From contig CAWEYR010000030.1 in the NCBI GenBank assembly GCA_963813345.1, forward strand, positions 363,011 to 427,010: a DNA stretch of 64,000 nucleotides. Reading direction: 5' to 3'. Shown piece by piece: positions 10,568-18,968 of the stretch. A program made the position numbers and the translations under genes. The stretch is from CAWDDA01 sp963813345. Lineage in GTDB: Bacteria > Acidobacteriota > Blastocatellia > RBC074. Numbering within the stretch: position 1 is the stretch's first letter; each line of letters opens with the position of its first letter. The notes beneath the pieces were generated by a model, which was given only the letters and a program-made list of their open reading frames with translations, did no database searches and was not told where the DNA came from.

Positions 10568-10837
10568 ATGCCGAATCATAAATCAGCCGAGAAACGCGAC
10601 CGGCAGAACGTTCGCAGAAACGCAGTCAACAGCAACCATCGCAGTGCACTGCGGACACAGGTCAAGAAACAGCGTCTTGCCATCGCTGCCGGCAATAAGA
10701 AAGAGGCTGGCGAACTGCTTGCCCAGACGATCTCCGTGATCGATCACTCGGTTCAAAAGGGAGTTTTGCACCGCAATACCGCCGCCCGCTATAAGTCGCG
10801 GCTGACCCTCGGCGTCAATGCACTAAAGACTTCATAG
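10568..10837 (+). CDS. rpsT: 30S ribosomal protein S20
   Basis: Small-subunit primary 16S rRNA-binding protein, 89 residues, the normal family length. It shows the typical MPNHKSAEKRDRQ start, an Arg/Lys-rich N-terminal helix (RRNAVNSNHRSALRTQVKK), and the conserved 'VIDHSVQKGVLHRNTAARYKSRL' block. The gene is monocistronic, with its own consensus-like promoter, and is divergent from the TPR gene. The frame is intact. Confidence 0.97.
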   Translation: MPNHKSAEKRDRQNVRRNAVNSNHRSALRTQVKKQRLAIAAGNKKEAGELLAQTISVIDHSVQKGVLHRNTAARYKSRLTLGVNALKTS

Positions 10838-10899
10838 ACGGCCTACCTGCAATTGTCTACAGGTTGTGTGCCCCGGACCGCTCGACCACAAAATTTTGA

Positions 10900-10928
10900 T
10901 TGACACCTCCTGTCCCGCCGAATATTAT
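10900..10928 (+). promoter_or_regulatory. Near-consensus sigma-70 promoter of the RNA unit
   Basis: TTGACA (10900-10905), exactly 17 bases, TATTAT (10923-10928). One mismatch to consensus in twelve positions makes this the best promoter match I found in the window. Expected transcription start is about 10935. Confidence 0.7.
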
Positions 10929-10964
10929 TTGGTTCAACACTGGGAAAGGAGGTGGTCCGGACGT

Positions 10965-11000
10965 ATGAATATTGATCACAGTGAGGTGGCTGAGACCTGA
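10965..11000 (+). CDS. 11-codon ORF MNIDHSEVAET
   Basis: ATG at 10965 follows GGAGG by 12 bases and ends in TGA at 10998-11000, right before a hairpin. An upstream reading frame (ending ...NTGKGGGPDV) stops in the overlapping ATGA. The unusually complete anti-16S match argues that ribosomes are meant to load here. The peptide has no aromatic or branched-chain run that would mark it as a classic amino-acid attenuator. Function unknown. Confidence 0.4.
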   Translation: MNIDHSEVAET

Positions 11001-11043
11001 CCAGCCCTTGCTGGCGGGCTCAATCCCAACAGCTAACCGGAAA

Positions 11044-11075
11044 CCCCGATCTTTTGCGAAAGGTCGGGGTTTTTT
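11044..11075 (+). terminator. Rho-independent terminator
   Basis: CCCCGA-T-CTTT/AAAG-G-TCGGGG stem with a four-base TGCG loop (11044-11069), followed directly by six T residues. It ends 20 bases before the ATG of the DinB-like gene, so that gene needs readthrough or another promoter. Confidence 0.88.
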
Positions 11076-11095
11076 GCCGAACGTTTGAAAAAAAC

Positions 11096-11595
11096 ATGAC
11101 AATCGCAGAAAATGTTCTCTCAGACGCTATCAGCGAATATCGCAAGCTGAAAAAGCTCGGTGATCGCGCAGTCGCGCAACTTGCCGATTCCGATCTCTTC
11201 GTTTCCCTCGATCCGGAAAGCAACAGCATCGCCGTGCTGATCAAGCATATTGCAGGGAATATGCGATCGCGGTGGACCAACTTTCTGACTACAGACGGTG
11301 AGAAACCGGATCGCAACCGGGACGGCGAATTTGTCATCGAGCCGGGCACGTCACGCGAAACGGTGATGTCGTGGTGGGAAGAGCGGATGGGAATGCACCT
11401 TCGCCGCGCTCACTGGCACTGAGCCCTCAGGACCTCGAACGAATCGTCGTCATCCGCGGCGAAGATCACACTGTCGTTGAAGCGCTCAATCGTCAGCTCG
11501 CTCACTATGCCGCTCACATCGGCCAGATCGTCTTCCTCGCCAAGCACCTCAAATCGAGCGAGTGGCAAACACTTAGCGTGCCGAAGAAGAAATAG
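11096..11595 (+). CDS. DinB-like protein, DUF1572 family (two frame breaks)
   Basis: A four-helix-bundle protein of the DinB/DUF1572 superfamily, about 165 residues. It begins MTIAENVLSDAISEYRKLKKLGDRAV, contains SNSIAVLIKHIAGNMRSRWTNFL (family His ligand in KHIAGN) and ends with LNRQLAHYAAHIGQIVFLAKHL (second and third metal His in the AHYAAHIGQ motif). The reading frame slips near 11384 and again near 11413, where restoring one base each gives the expected SWWEEGWECTFAALTALSPQDLER. Relatives are thought to be metal-dependent thiol or stress enzymes, but the substrate is unknown. The start at 11096 is chosen over an upstream one because that lies in the terminator. Confidence 0.8.
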
Positions 11596-11596
11596 G

Positions 11597-11685
11597 AGGT
11601 ACGTTGTACCGGCGTTTAGCCGGAATCGTGACATTCGAATAGTTCGAATGTCACGATTCCGGCTAAACGGCGGTACAACGTACCT
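11597..11685. repeat. Palindromic repeat, family A, copy 1
   Basis: Arms AGGTACGTTGTACCG...GGAATCGTGACATTCGAA are a near-perfect inverted repeat of about 40 bases each. It fills the gap between two convergent genes and overlaps the TAG of the minus-strand gene. Confidence 0.9.
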
Positions 11686-12373
11686 AAATCCTGTCTTTCA
11701 ACCAATCGTGAATCAACTCATACGAATCGCGGGGGACTTCGTGAGGTGAGTCGAACATTTGAAAGACTACCGAACGAGCGCGGTGCTCCAGTGCCTTCGC
11801 ATATGAGCGAATGCGCTCGGTAGAGTAAAACTCGTCGCGCTCAGCCCCTATATAGAGCACATCAATCACCCCTGAAGCGTACTTGCCCTCGACATCCCAG
11901 TCACCTGGAATTCCGCCGCATACAGCGATCACACCCTTCACTAGCTCGGGGTGAGTGAACGCAAAACGAAAATTTGCGCCGACCGACTGAGAGAATCCAA
12001 AGAGAAAAACCCGGCTCCGATCGACGCCTTCGGGCGCGTTCTCGATGATCCTCTGAATCGCCGCATGGTGAAGGGCGACGGACTCTTCGGGTTTGAAGTT
12101 TGTCAGCCATCCGAAGCCGAAGCGGCGCTTCCCGGGCTCACCATCGTTCATATTCATATGCTGATGTGGACCCTGAAGCGCGGCTATAGCGAAATCATCG
12201 CCAAGAACCTTCCGCGCCAGTTTCATCATTGACGACTTGTCGCCACCGTAACCGTGGGTCGCGACCACCAACGGAGATGATCTCAACTCTTCAGGCAGAA
12301 ACAGGTCATAATACAAAGGGAACTCGAGAAGTATCTGATGTTCGGTCATCTCTTCTTGCTCCTCGCCGGCCAA
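11684..12373 (-). CDS. Alpha/beta hydrolase, phospholipase/carboxylesterase-like
   Basis: A soluble serine hydrolase of 229 residues (222 if the second Met at 12349 is used). The family block LVVATHGYGGDKSSM gives the oxyanion loop. The nucleophile is in GFSQSVG (a GxSxS variant of GxSxG), the acid is likely Asp in GAERDEFY, and the His is in DSPHEVPRDSY. It resembles the dienelactone hydrolase/carboxylesterase group (Abhydrolase_2); substrate unknown. It is divergent from etfB with only 22-46 bases between starts, so the promoters must overlap. The stop lies in the family A palindrome. Confidence 0.83.
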   Translation of the reverse strand: MAGEEQEEMTEHQILLEFPLYYDLFLPEELRSSPLVVATHGYGGDKSSMMKLARKVLGDDFAIAALQGPHQHMNMNDGEPGKRRFGFGWLTNFKPEESVALHHAAIQRIIENAPEGVDRSRVFLFGFSQSVGANFRFAFTHPELVKGVIAVCGGIPGDWDVEGKYASGVIDVLYIGAERDEFYSTERIRSYAKALEHRARSVVFQMFDSPHEVPRDSYELIHDWLKDRI

Positions 12374-12395
12374 TTATGGTACTTCGCTCAATAGA

Positions 12396-13235
12396 ATGAA
12401 AATCATCGTTTGTATCAAGCAGATTCTTGATCCCGAGATTCCTGCACGTGACTTTCGCCTGGACCGCGAGCGGCGTGAGGCGTTGCAAGGCTCGGCAAAT
12501 CTGGTGACCAGCATTTTCTGTGAGAATGCACTCGAACTGGCACTCCAGCTTCGTGAACGCACTGGCGGCACGGTCACCGTGATCAGCCTCGGCGCACCGA
12601 CGGCTGAGGACTCGCTGAGAAAAGCGCTCGCGATGAAAGCCGACTCGAGTGTGCTCGTCCTCGATAATCAGGATGCGCCGCGCCATCCTATGTATGTCGC
12701 GCGCGTTCTCGCAAAAGCGATCCAGCGGATCGGCGATTTCGACATCGTCATGACTGGCCGCGAGTCTGGTGATTGGGGTACCGGTCAGACAGGAGGATTG
12801 ATCGCCGAGGAGCTCGGAGTTCCGTGCATCTCGTTTGTCGATCAGATCGAAACTGCCGCCTCACATTTGCTGGTGCGCCGGCAGACTGATGACGGCTGGG
12901 AGCGCTTCGAAGCGCGGCCGCCGCTTGTAGTGACAGTTACCAACGACGAGCACAATCTCCCGAGAATTCCAAAGACACGCGACGTGATGATGTCTTACCG
13001 CCAGCCGCTGACAAAACTGACTCTCGAGGAGCTCGGCATCGGCCAGGACGAAATCTCGGCGCCGTACTTTCAAACATTGGATGTTCGCATTCCCATCAAA
13101 GAATCGAAGTGCGAATTCGTCGCCGGCGATTCTATCGACGAGAAGAGTCTCCCGCTTTACCGATCGAATAATTCAGGTAACGCAGTCTTTGTGAACGAAG
13201 ATAGTGGTCAGTGGGCAGTGGTCAGTGGTCAGTAA
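12396..13235 (+). CDS. etfB: Electron transfer flavoprotein beta subunit
   Basis: AMP-binding subunit of ETF, accepting electrons from acyl-CoA dehydrogenases. It starts MKIIVCIKQILDPE, includes the signature NALELALQLRER..VTVISLGAP and the AMP-site block IVMTGRESGDWGTGQTGG, then the VTVTNDEHNLPRIP region. It is first gene of etfB-etfA-FeS oxidoreductase-acyl-CoA dehydrogenase. At 279 residues it is slightly long: the last dozen (DSGQWAVVSGQ) are encoded by a GTGGTCAGTGGGCAGTGG-type dispersed repeat that also supplies the stop, so the native end was probably just before 13198. No strong Shine-Dalgarno. Confidence 0.93.
   Translation: MKIIVCIKQILDPEIPARDFRLDRERREALQGSANLVTSIFCENALELALQLRERTGGTVTVISLGAPTAEDSLRKALAMKADSSVLVLDNQDAPRHPMYVARVLAKAIQRIGDFDIVMTGRESGDWGTGQTGGLIAEELGVPCISFVDQIETAASHLLVRRQTDDGWERFEARPPLVVTVTNDEHNLPRIPKTRDVMMSYRQPLTKLTLEELGIGQDEISAPYFQTLDVRIPIKESKCEFVAGDSIDEKSLPLYRSNNSGNAVFVNEDSGQWAVVSGQ
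13201..13234. repeat. GTGGTCAGTGG repeat, family F
   Basis: Tandem-like GTGGTCAGTGGGCAGTGGTCAGTGGTCAG inside the 3' end of etfB (split here for length as GTGGTCAGTGGGCAGTGG then TCAGTGGTCAG). The same sequence recurs at 28875-28911 and inverted at 28978-29008. Confidence 0.75.
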
Positions 13236-13238
13236 ACG

Positions 13239-13273
13239 CATGTAGTACCGCCTTCAGGCGGAATCTCGAGTAG
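13239..13273. repeat. Half copy of family A palindrome
   Basis: TGTAGTACCGCCTTCAGGCGGAATCTCGAG matches one diverged arm of family A (read as TAGTACCGCC then TTCAGGCGGAAT). It lies between etfB and etfA. Confidence 0.55.
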
Positions 13274-13281
13274 CATAAACT

Positions 13282-14276
13282 ATGAATGATGTAGCAGCCT
13301 GTCTTATCTATTGTTCCGGTGTCGATCGCGCAACGACCGGCCTTCTCGGCGAGGCTCGCCGCCTCGCAGATTCGCTTGGCTCTCGGTTGAGAACAATTAT
13401 TGTTGGACCGGCCGGTCCGGGAGTACTTGATGAAGCGGCACGCGTTTCTGAATCGGTGATCCTGGCTGACGTTCCTGAGCTTAAGGAATACGGCGTCGAA
13501 TCGTCATTGAATGCTCTGACATCCATCTGCAAGCCGCTTGATCTGCGCGCGATACTCCTCGGAAACGACTGTTACGGCCAGGAGCTTGCTGCGAGGCTTG
13601 CTTACAGGCTTGGTGGCAGCTCAATCGGTGACGGGACAGCAATCGAGATCGATGCTGAAACTGTCAAGGTGACGCGGAGCGTTTACGGCGGAAAGGCTGT
13701 GTCAGTGGTTGCACTCGAGAAGAAGCCGGCAGTTGTCTGGTTGCGCGCTCGCAGCTTCGCGCCCGCGACACTTCCAGCCACATCCGGGCGCCGGTGCTGA
13801 AGTTGTAGCCGAGGTATCAAACGCCCTTCTCGATTTCCCGGCGGAATCCCGGACCGAAGATCATTGAGAGTCAGGGAGGAAAATCAGGCGAGGCTCGTCT
13901 CGAGGATGCAGCAGTCATAGTTTCAGGTGGTCGCGGACTTGGTGGTCCCGAACCGTTCGAAGAACTTAAGGAGATTGCCCGCCTGCTCGATGCGCAGGTC
14001 GCCGCGTCGCGCGCTGCATGCGATGCCGGTTGGGTTCCACCCTCGTTTCAGGTCGGACAAACAGGAAGAAAGGTGGCGCCCGGACTCTATGTTGCCGTCG
14101 CGATTTCCGGAGCGAGTCAGCATCTTGCCGGCATCTCAGATGCAAAAGTGATCGCTGCGATCAATACCGATGCCGACGCACCCATCTTCAAGCATTCCGC
14201 ATTCGGAATAGTAGAAGACTTTCGCAAGGTCCTTCCGCTTCTCAAGCAACAGCTCGCTTCAAGGATCCGTTCGTAG
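13282..14276 (+). CDS. etfA: Electron transfer flavoprotein alpha subunit (frame breaks)
   Basis: FAD-binding ETF subunit. The N-terminal half (MNDVAACLIYCSG...VALEKKPAVVWLRARSF) is followed, in other frames, by the FAD domain: EDAAVIVSGGRGLGGPEPFEEL, SRAACDAGWVPPSFQVGQTGRKVAPGLYVAVAISGASQHLAGISDAKVIAAINTDADAPIF (quoted in parts), then FRKVLPLLKQQL. These are the conserved FAD contacts of the family (Arg/Gly in GGRGLGG, Gln-Thr-Gly in QVGQTGR, SGASQHLAG, INTDADAPIF). Frame changes occur near 13790 and 13860-13885. Total length about 330 residues is normal. It lies 46 bases after etfB and in the same transcript as the following genes. Confidence 0.88.
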
Positions 14277-14297
14277 GCCCGAAGATCGATTAGAGCA

Positions 14298-16329
14298 ATG
14301 AACGCGAACGAGGCTACACGCGAAGTCTTCTGGAACATCACCAACGTCTGGCTGATGTATGTGCTCTTCGCCGCTTCGCTTGCGATCGCGATCTACGGGA
14401 TTTACCGGCGGGTTGCAAGATGGCGAAAGAGTCTCACACCAACCACGACTGACCGCTTCGACCGGCCGCGCGAGCGCATGCAGCTTTTCCTTCGGCACGC
14501 CCTTGCCCAGGGGCGCACAGTACGGGATGCGCAGGCGGGTCTCATTCATTCACTGATTTTCGCGGGCTTCATTATTCTCGCGGTCGCAACGACGGTGGTG
14601 TTCGTTGACTACGATCTGTCAATCAGATTGATGCGCGGGAGTTTCTATCTCTATTTTCAGTCACTGATTGTCGATGTTTTTGGCGCGTTCTTCATCGCCG
14701 GTCTGGTTCTCGCCGCGCTTCGAAGATTGATCCTCAGACCCGCGAAGCTCGTGCATGACTATGAGTCACTCTGGTTGCTCATTCTGCTCTTTGTGATCGG
14801 CGTAAGCGGCTTCGTGATTGAAGGACTGCGCATAGCAGCTACACAGGACCCGTATGGCGCCTGGTCTCCGTTCGGCAACCTGATTGCGCGTGGTCGCTGC
14901 GGGCGCGATGAGCGTCGAGCAGATGCGATTGTGGCATCTCGTGATGTGGTGGGGGCACGCCGTTGCAGTCTTCGGGCTGATTGCGTGGGCGCCTTTTACC
15001 AAGCTTTCTCATATCATCTTTGCGCCGCTCAACATCTACACTGCATCACTCGAGCCAATTGGTGCGACGCTCAAGCCGGTCGATTTCGATGTGGCTGAGA
15101 GGCTCGGCGTAAATACTCTCGCTGATTTTACGTGGAAAGACCTCGCCGATCTCGATGCCTGCACAGAGTGTGGTCGTTGCACTGCAAGCTGCCCGGCGGC
15201 GGCCGTCGGCAAGGAGCTTTCGCCTCGGGATATCATCCTTCAGCTTCAACGGCTGCCTTTTGATATGCCAATCGCCGGTAACGTGCCTGCTGCCTCTCCC
15301 GAAGCGCTGTGGGCGTGTACTACATGCGCTGCCTGTGTCGAGGCGTGCCCGGTGTTCATTGAACAGATGCCAAAGATCGTCGACCTGCGCCGCTACCAGG
15401 TGATGGAGGAGACAAAGTTTCCTGAAACGATGCAGCAGGCGATTACTTCGATGGAGCTGCGCGGGCATCCTTTTCGCGGAACGACGGCAACGCGTCTGGA
15501 CTGGACGAGCGGCCTCGATATCGAAACGATCTCTGAAATGCCAGATGCGGCAAGTATAGACGTGTTGCTTTGGGTAGGTTGCGGCGGGGCATTGATCGAG
15601 CGCAATCAAAAGGTGGTCCGCGCAACTGCGCAACTGCTCAAGCAGGCTGGTGTGCGCTTTGCAATCCTCGGTCGTGAGGAGAAGTGCACCGGAATCCGGC
15701 GCGGCGCATCGGCAATGAGTTTCTCTTCGAGATGCTTGCCAAAGAGAACACTGACAATCTGAAGCGTCACAAGGTTAAAACCATCGTCACTTCGTGCCCG
15801 CACTGTTTCAATACAATCAAGAATGAATATCCGCACTTTGGCGGGAAGTTCGAGGTTTTTCACCACAGCGAGTATCTGGCAAAGCTCGTAGACGAAGGAA
15901 AGCTTAAACCTCGCGAAGGCGATAGCAGTGTTGCCGGCAACGGAATCGTGACCTGGCACGATCCGTGTTATCTTGGCCGGCACAATGGCACATATGATGC
16001 ACCCCGTCGGCTCGTGCAACTGAGCATGGGCTCAGCTCGGTTCGGACGCGGCGTTTCGCGAGCCTGAAGCGAATCGCTCAGAAAGTTTCTGTTGTGGTGG
16101 CGGCGGCGGAATGAGCTTTGTTGAGGAGCCGCGCGACAAGCGCGTCAATCAGGAGCGTGCGCGCCAGCTTCTCGAAACCGGAGCGACTACGGTTGCCGTT
16201 GGCTGCCCGTTCTGTCTGACGATGCTTGAAGATGGCATCAATGCACGAAAGGGCGATCGTGAAGTCGAGGTGCTGGATGTGGCCGAGATGCTGTGGAAAG
16301 CGGTCGAGAAGGAGAAGATAAGCGTATGA
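14298..16329 (+). CDS. Membrane FeS oxidoreductase, ETF:menaquinone oxidoreductase (EMO)-like (frame breaks)
   Basis: About 675 residues. The N-terminal 250 contain roughly five membrane helices of the NarI-like cytochrome b type (VWLMYVLFAASLAIAIYGI, LIFAGFIILAVATTVVF, FGAFFIAGLVLAALRR), then a dicluster ferredoxin (CTECGRCTASCP and CTTCAACVEACP), then two cysteine-rich CCG domains (LLWVGCGG, EEKCTG; CPHCFN, HDPCYLGRHN, CCGGGGG, GCPFC). This architecture is that of EMO, which in other bacteria moves electrons from ETF to menaquinone. Frame slips at about 14890, 15690 and 16040 interrupt an otherwise continuous protein. Directly follows etfA and overlaps the next start by ATGA, so the four genes are coupled. 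Confidence 0.82.
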
Positions 16330-17501
16330 ATCTGAATCCGACACAGGAAGAAGAAGAGTTTCGCGGGAAGCTCAGGAACTGGCTCTCGGCGAATCTTCCC
16401 GATCCATTCCGAGGCAACAGAGACGAGGAAGAGAAGGGCGAGTATTTTAGCTACCTGCGAAGCTGGCAGCGCAAGATATATGAAGGCGGCTGGGCTGGTC
16501 TGTCCTGGCCCAAAGAGTATGGCGGTCGTGGCTCAGGGATCATCGAACAGGCGATCTTTCAGGAGGAGTGGGCGCGCGCTGAAGCGCCTCCATTGTTGAA
16601 TGTGCTCGGGCTATCACTGATTGGCCCGACGATCATTGCGGTCGGAACCGAAGAGCAGAAGCAACGATATCTTCCGAAAATACTTTCCGCTGACGAGAAT
16701 CTGGTGTCAGGGATTCTCAGAGCCGAATGCAGGGAGCGATGTCGCCTCGCTTGGAACGAAGGCGGTTCGGGACGGCGATGAGTTCGTCGTCAACGGGCAG
16801 AAGACCTGGACCAGCCTGGCGCACTTCGCTGACTGGTGTCTCCTGCTGGTGCGGACCGATCCGAGCGTGGCGAAGCATAAAGGAATTACCGCGCTTCTCG
16901 TTGATATGAAGAGTGAAGGGATTACCGTCAGACCCTTGCGGCAGATGACGGGTGATTCCGGATTCAACGAAGTCTTCTTCTCGAACGTGCGAGTGCCGGT
17001 CGCCAACGTGCTCGGAGAAGTCAACAAGGGATGGCAGACAGCAATTGCGACACTGATGAACGAGCGGGCACATCTTGGAACGGGAAGTTATGTATTTTTC
17101 AAACGCAATCTCGACGCGCTGATCGCTCGGACTCGCGATGTGAAACGCAACGGGCGCGCAGCAAGTGATGATCCTGTGATCCGGCAAAAGCTGGCACAGG
17201 CATATCTCGAGCTCGAGGTATTTCGACTGACAAACCTGCGAGCACTTTCGGCATGGCGCATTCGAAAGTGCCCGGACCCGAAGGATCGATACTCAAGTTG
17301 TACTGGAGCGAGATGAATCAGCGCATGCAGCAGGTCGCGATGGAGGCGCTCGGTCCGCACGCCCAGTTACAGGATTTTGACGATGGCCGGTGGGTCTACA
17401 ACTATCTGAGGTCGAGGGCAAACACCATCGAAGCCGGCACAAGCGAGATCCAACGAAACATCGTAGCCGAACGAGTGCTCGGTCTGCCGAAGAGCTACTA
17501 A
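16326..17501 (+). CDS. Acyl-CoA dehydrogenase (frame breaks)
   Basis: FAD-dependent dehydrogenase, about 390 residues. The N-terminal helical domain (QEEEEFRGKLRNWLSANLP, WAGLSWPKEYGGRGSG) precedes the beta-domain signature (GFSEPNAGSDVASLGTKAVRDGD, VVNGQKTWTSLAHFADW, MKSEGITVRPLRQMTG) and the C-terminal helical domain ending ANTIEAGTSEIQRNIVAERVLGLP, the usual end with the FAD-contacting 'TSEIQRNI'. The frame changes near 16715 and 17250. ATG at 16326 overlaps the preceding stop. As the last gene of the etfBA-EMO operon it is the likely electron donor of that chain; the acyl substrate is not known. The catalytic Glu position cannot be assigned with confidence. Confidence 0.88.
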
Positions 17502-17628
17502 GAGAAACCACGGAGCACACGGAAAAAGTACCGAAGTAGCCGGAAAACATGTAAATTCCTGAAGCCCTTTCCAGTATCAATTCCGTGTCTCAAATTCCGT
17601 GTCTTCCATGCGCTAAGTATTCTATCAA
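17502..17628. repeat. CACGGA/TCCGTG short inverted repeats between convergent genes
   Basis: CCACGGAGCACACGGAAAAAG is followed by its partial inverse TTCCGTGTC...TTCCGTGTCTTCC. The same ACACGGA motif forms a larger inverted pair at 22005-22143. Confidence 0.6.
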
Positions 17629-18567
17629 TCACTCCATGTTTGCCACTGCATCTTCAAGCGGCGTGGGAACCGGCGTATCATTGATCACTGCAAGCGAGAA
17701 AAGGTCGGCCTGGATTGTGTATTGATCGCACACGTCGAACGTAATTTCTTCGATCCCGCTGGCGGTCTGAAGCCAGATGCGAGATGGTCGATCAGGCGGC
17801 GCATTGAACGGTATCTCCAACTCGATGCGCCCTTCGGTTCCGAAAATGTTTACCCGCTGAAAAGGCGCCATCTGCGTCGAGCACGTAAACACAGACGTCC
17901 CTTTCTCGAACTCGAGAATGCCTGACGCCAGTCGATCTGTCCCAAACACTGGATCACGCTCAACAACACCCTTAACCCGCTCGGGCTCGCTTTCGAATAG
18001 AAACCGCGAGAGCGAAGTGCAGTAGCAGCCAATGTCGAGCATCGCGCCACCGCCAATCTCCCGGCGATTCCGGATGTTCGCAGCATCGTTGTTGAAGTAA
18101 GAAAAGAATGATTGAACAGTGCGCAGCTCTCCGATCATTCCGTCTCTGATGATCTGCTTTGTGCGCTGCCATTGAGGATGAAAGCGATACATGAACGCTT
18201 CCATCACTTTGAGTTTTGGATACTGCTTCGATTCGTCGAGCAATACGTGCGCCTCGGCCGCAGTCATCGCGATCGGCTTCTCGCATAGAACGTGCTTGCC
18301 TGCGCGAAGGGCACTGATCGAAAGAGGAACGTGCAGATGGTTTGGAAGGGGATTGTAGACGACGTCGATTTCGGGATCATCGAGCAGGGCTTCGTATGAA
18401 TCGAAGACCCTTCCAATCTGAGATTGGTTTGCAAACTGTCTGGCTCGCTCGATGTTGCGTGAAGCAACGGCAGTTACCGTGGCGTGCTCGCAACTCCGCA
18501 TCGCAGGCACGATCTTTTCAAATGCGAACTTAGACGTGCTTAGAATTCCCCAGCGCAGTTTTGGCAT
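17629..18567 (-). CDS. Gfo/Idh/MocA family oxidoreductase
   Basis: NAD(P)-dependent dehydrogenase of 312 residues. The N-terminal Rossmann fold (RWGILSTSKFAFEKIVPAMR) has STS in place of the common GxG turn. The family motif GKHVLCEKPIAMTAAEA supplies the EKP Lys. The C-terminal domain includes GGGAMLDIGCYCTSLSRFLF with the conserved D-x-G-x-Y (here DIGCYC), which normally positions the sugar substrate. It stands alone on the minus strand. Substrate unknown, probably a sugar or polyol derivative. The frame is intact. Confidence 0.9.
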   Translation of the reverse strand: MPKLRWGILSTSKFAFEKIVPAMRSCEHATVTAVASRNIERARQFANQSQIGRVFDSYEALLDDPEIDVVYNPLPNHLHVPLSISALRAGKHVLCEKPIAMTAAEAHVLLDESKQYPKLKVMEAFMYRFHPQWQRTKQIIRDGMIGELRTVQSFFSYFNNDAANIRNRREIGGGAMLDIGCYCTSLSRFLFESEPERVKGVVERDPVFGTDRLASGILEFEKGTSVFTCSTQMAPFQRVNIFGTEGRIELEIPFNAPPDRPSRIWLQTASGIEEITFDVCDQYTIQADLFSLAVINDTPVPTPLEDAVANME

Positions 18568-18583
18568 GGCTATTGATAGGAAT

Positions 18584-18671
18584 GTGGAATGCGGCGACTC
18601 GGCGCCGCTTTTTATTCGCTGAAATAGCTCTTAAGGAAAGAAAAGCGGAGAGAAATCGCCGCACTCCAAAA
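18584..18671. repeat. GGAGTGCGGC..GCCGCTTTTC inverted pair, family C
   Basis: TGGAATGCGGCGACTCGGCGCCGCTTTT and, 40 bases on, the inverse AAAAGCGGAGAGAAATCGCCGCACTCC (each longer than shown motifs AATGCGGCGACTC and CGCCGCACTCC). A related copy sits at 48588-48620. It forms the last codons of the small gene 18631-18858. Confidence 0.65.
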
Positions 18672-18858
18672 ACGCGTTTGTAATATGGAGCGTTTCGCCA
18701 AGCGTGTAAGTACCGCTAGCGGTGACCGCCGTGGACAGAACGTATTCTCCCGCTGAAACTGTCCCACCGAGCGCAGCGCAATCTTGTGCTTTTGCGACAG
18801 TCGAAGTGAGGAAAACAGCCAGCAGGGCAGACAAAGCAAAGAATATCTGTCGTTTCAC
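18631..18858 (-). CDS. Small exported protein with repeat-derived C-terminus, 75 aa
   Basis: Signal peptide FFALSALLAVFLTSTVAKAQ, then DCAALGGTVSAGEYVLSTAVTASGTYTLGETLHITNAF, which reads like the start of a beta-rich extracellular domain. The last residues (LECGDFSPLFFP) are translated family C repeat. I infer that the repeat truncated a longer secreted protein, or that this is a short remnant. The 5' UTR is folded (see 18896-18968), unusual for a dead gene. Function unknown. Confidence 0.5.
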   Translation of the reverse strand: MKRQIFFALSALLAVFLTSTVAKAQDCAALGGTVSAGEYVLSTAVTASGTYTLGETLHITNAFLECGDFSPLFFP

Positions 18859-18895
18859 AATTAAAATCCTTTGATGAGTGAGGCTGTAGGTGAGG

Positions 18896-18968
18896 CAGCC
18901 GAGTCCCTCTACCGTCTTCGAGCGGGTCAGGTTAGCCCGCGGTGGTAGGTATTCTCCGTCTTTGGCTG
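18896..18968 (-). promoter_or_regulatory. Candidate structured 5' UTR (nested hairpins)
   Basis: On the minus strand, reading toward the 18858 start, three nested helices are visible: CAGCC/GGCTG (18964-18968 with 18896-18900), CTACC/GGTAG (18944-18948 with 18909-18913), and GCGGG/CCCGC (18936-18940 with 18922-18926) closing a CTAACCTGA loop. Purine-rich unpaired bases between helices (AAAGACGGAGAATA, TCGAAGAC, AGGGACT) resemble a ligand-binding core. It ends about 38 bases before the start codon of a secreted protein. It does not match the c-di-GMP, cobalamin, SAM or TPP consensus as I know them. Confidence 0.4.

Larger units (their letters stand above)
10935..11075 (+). ncRNA. Candidate ~140-nt small RNA or leader RNA
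   Basis: Bounded by a near-consensus promoter and a strong terminator. Within it lie a 13-of-14 match to the full anti-16S sequence (AAAGGAGGTGGTCC, 10945-10958), an 11-codon ORF (10965-11000), and a hairpin directly after its stop (CCAGC...GCTGG, 11001-11014, with an alternative AGCCC...GGGCT pairing at 11003-11020). A leader peptide followed by mutually exclusive stems and a terminator has the form of a transcription attenuator for the DinB-like gene at 11096. An independent small RNA encoding a micropeptide is equally possible. I do not recognise it as a known Rfam family. Confidence 0.45.
10838..11095. other. Intergenic region containing a compact RNA unit
   Basis: 258 bases between rpsT and the DinB-like gene. 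It contains a near-perfect promoter, a short ORF with an extended ribosome site, and a terminator, all described separately. No further protein gene. Confidence 0.7.

Noticed and set aside
10985..11045. Possible TPP riboswitch because of GGCTGAGACC
   Set aside because: Only the short CTGAGA motif matches; the second conserved TPP element and closing stems are absent, and the downstream gene is not thiamin-related.
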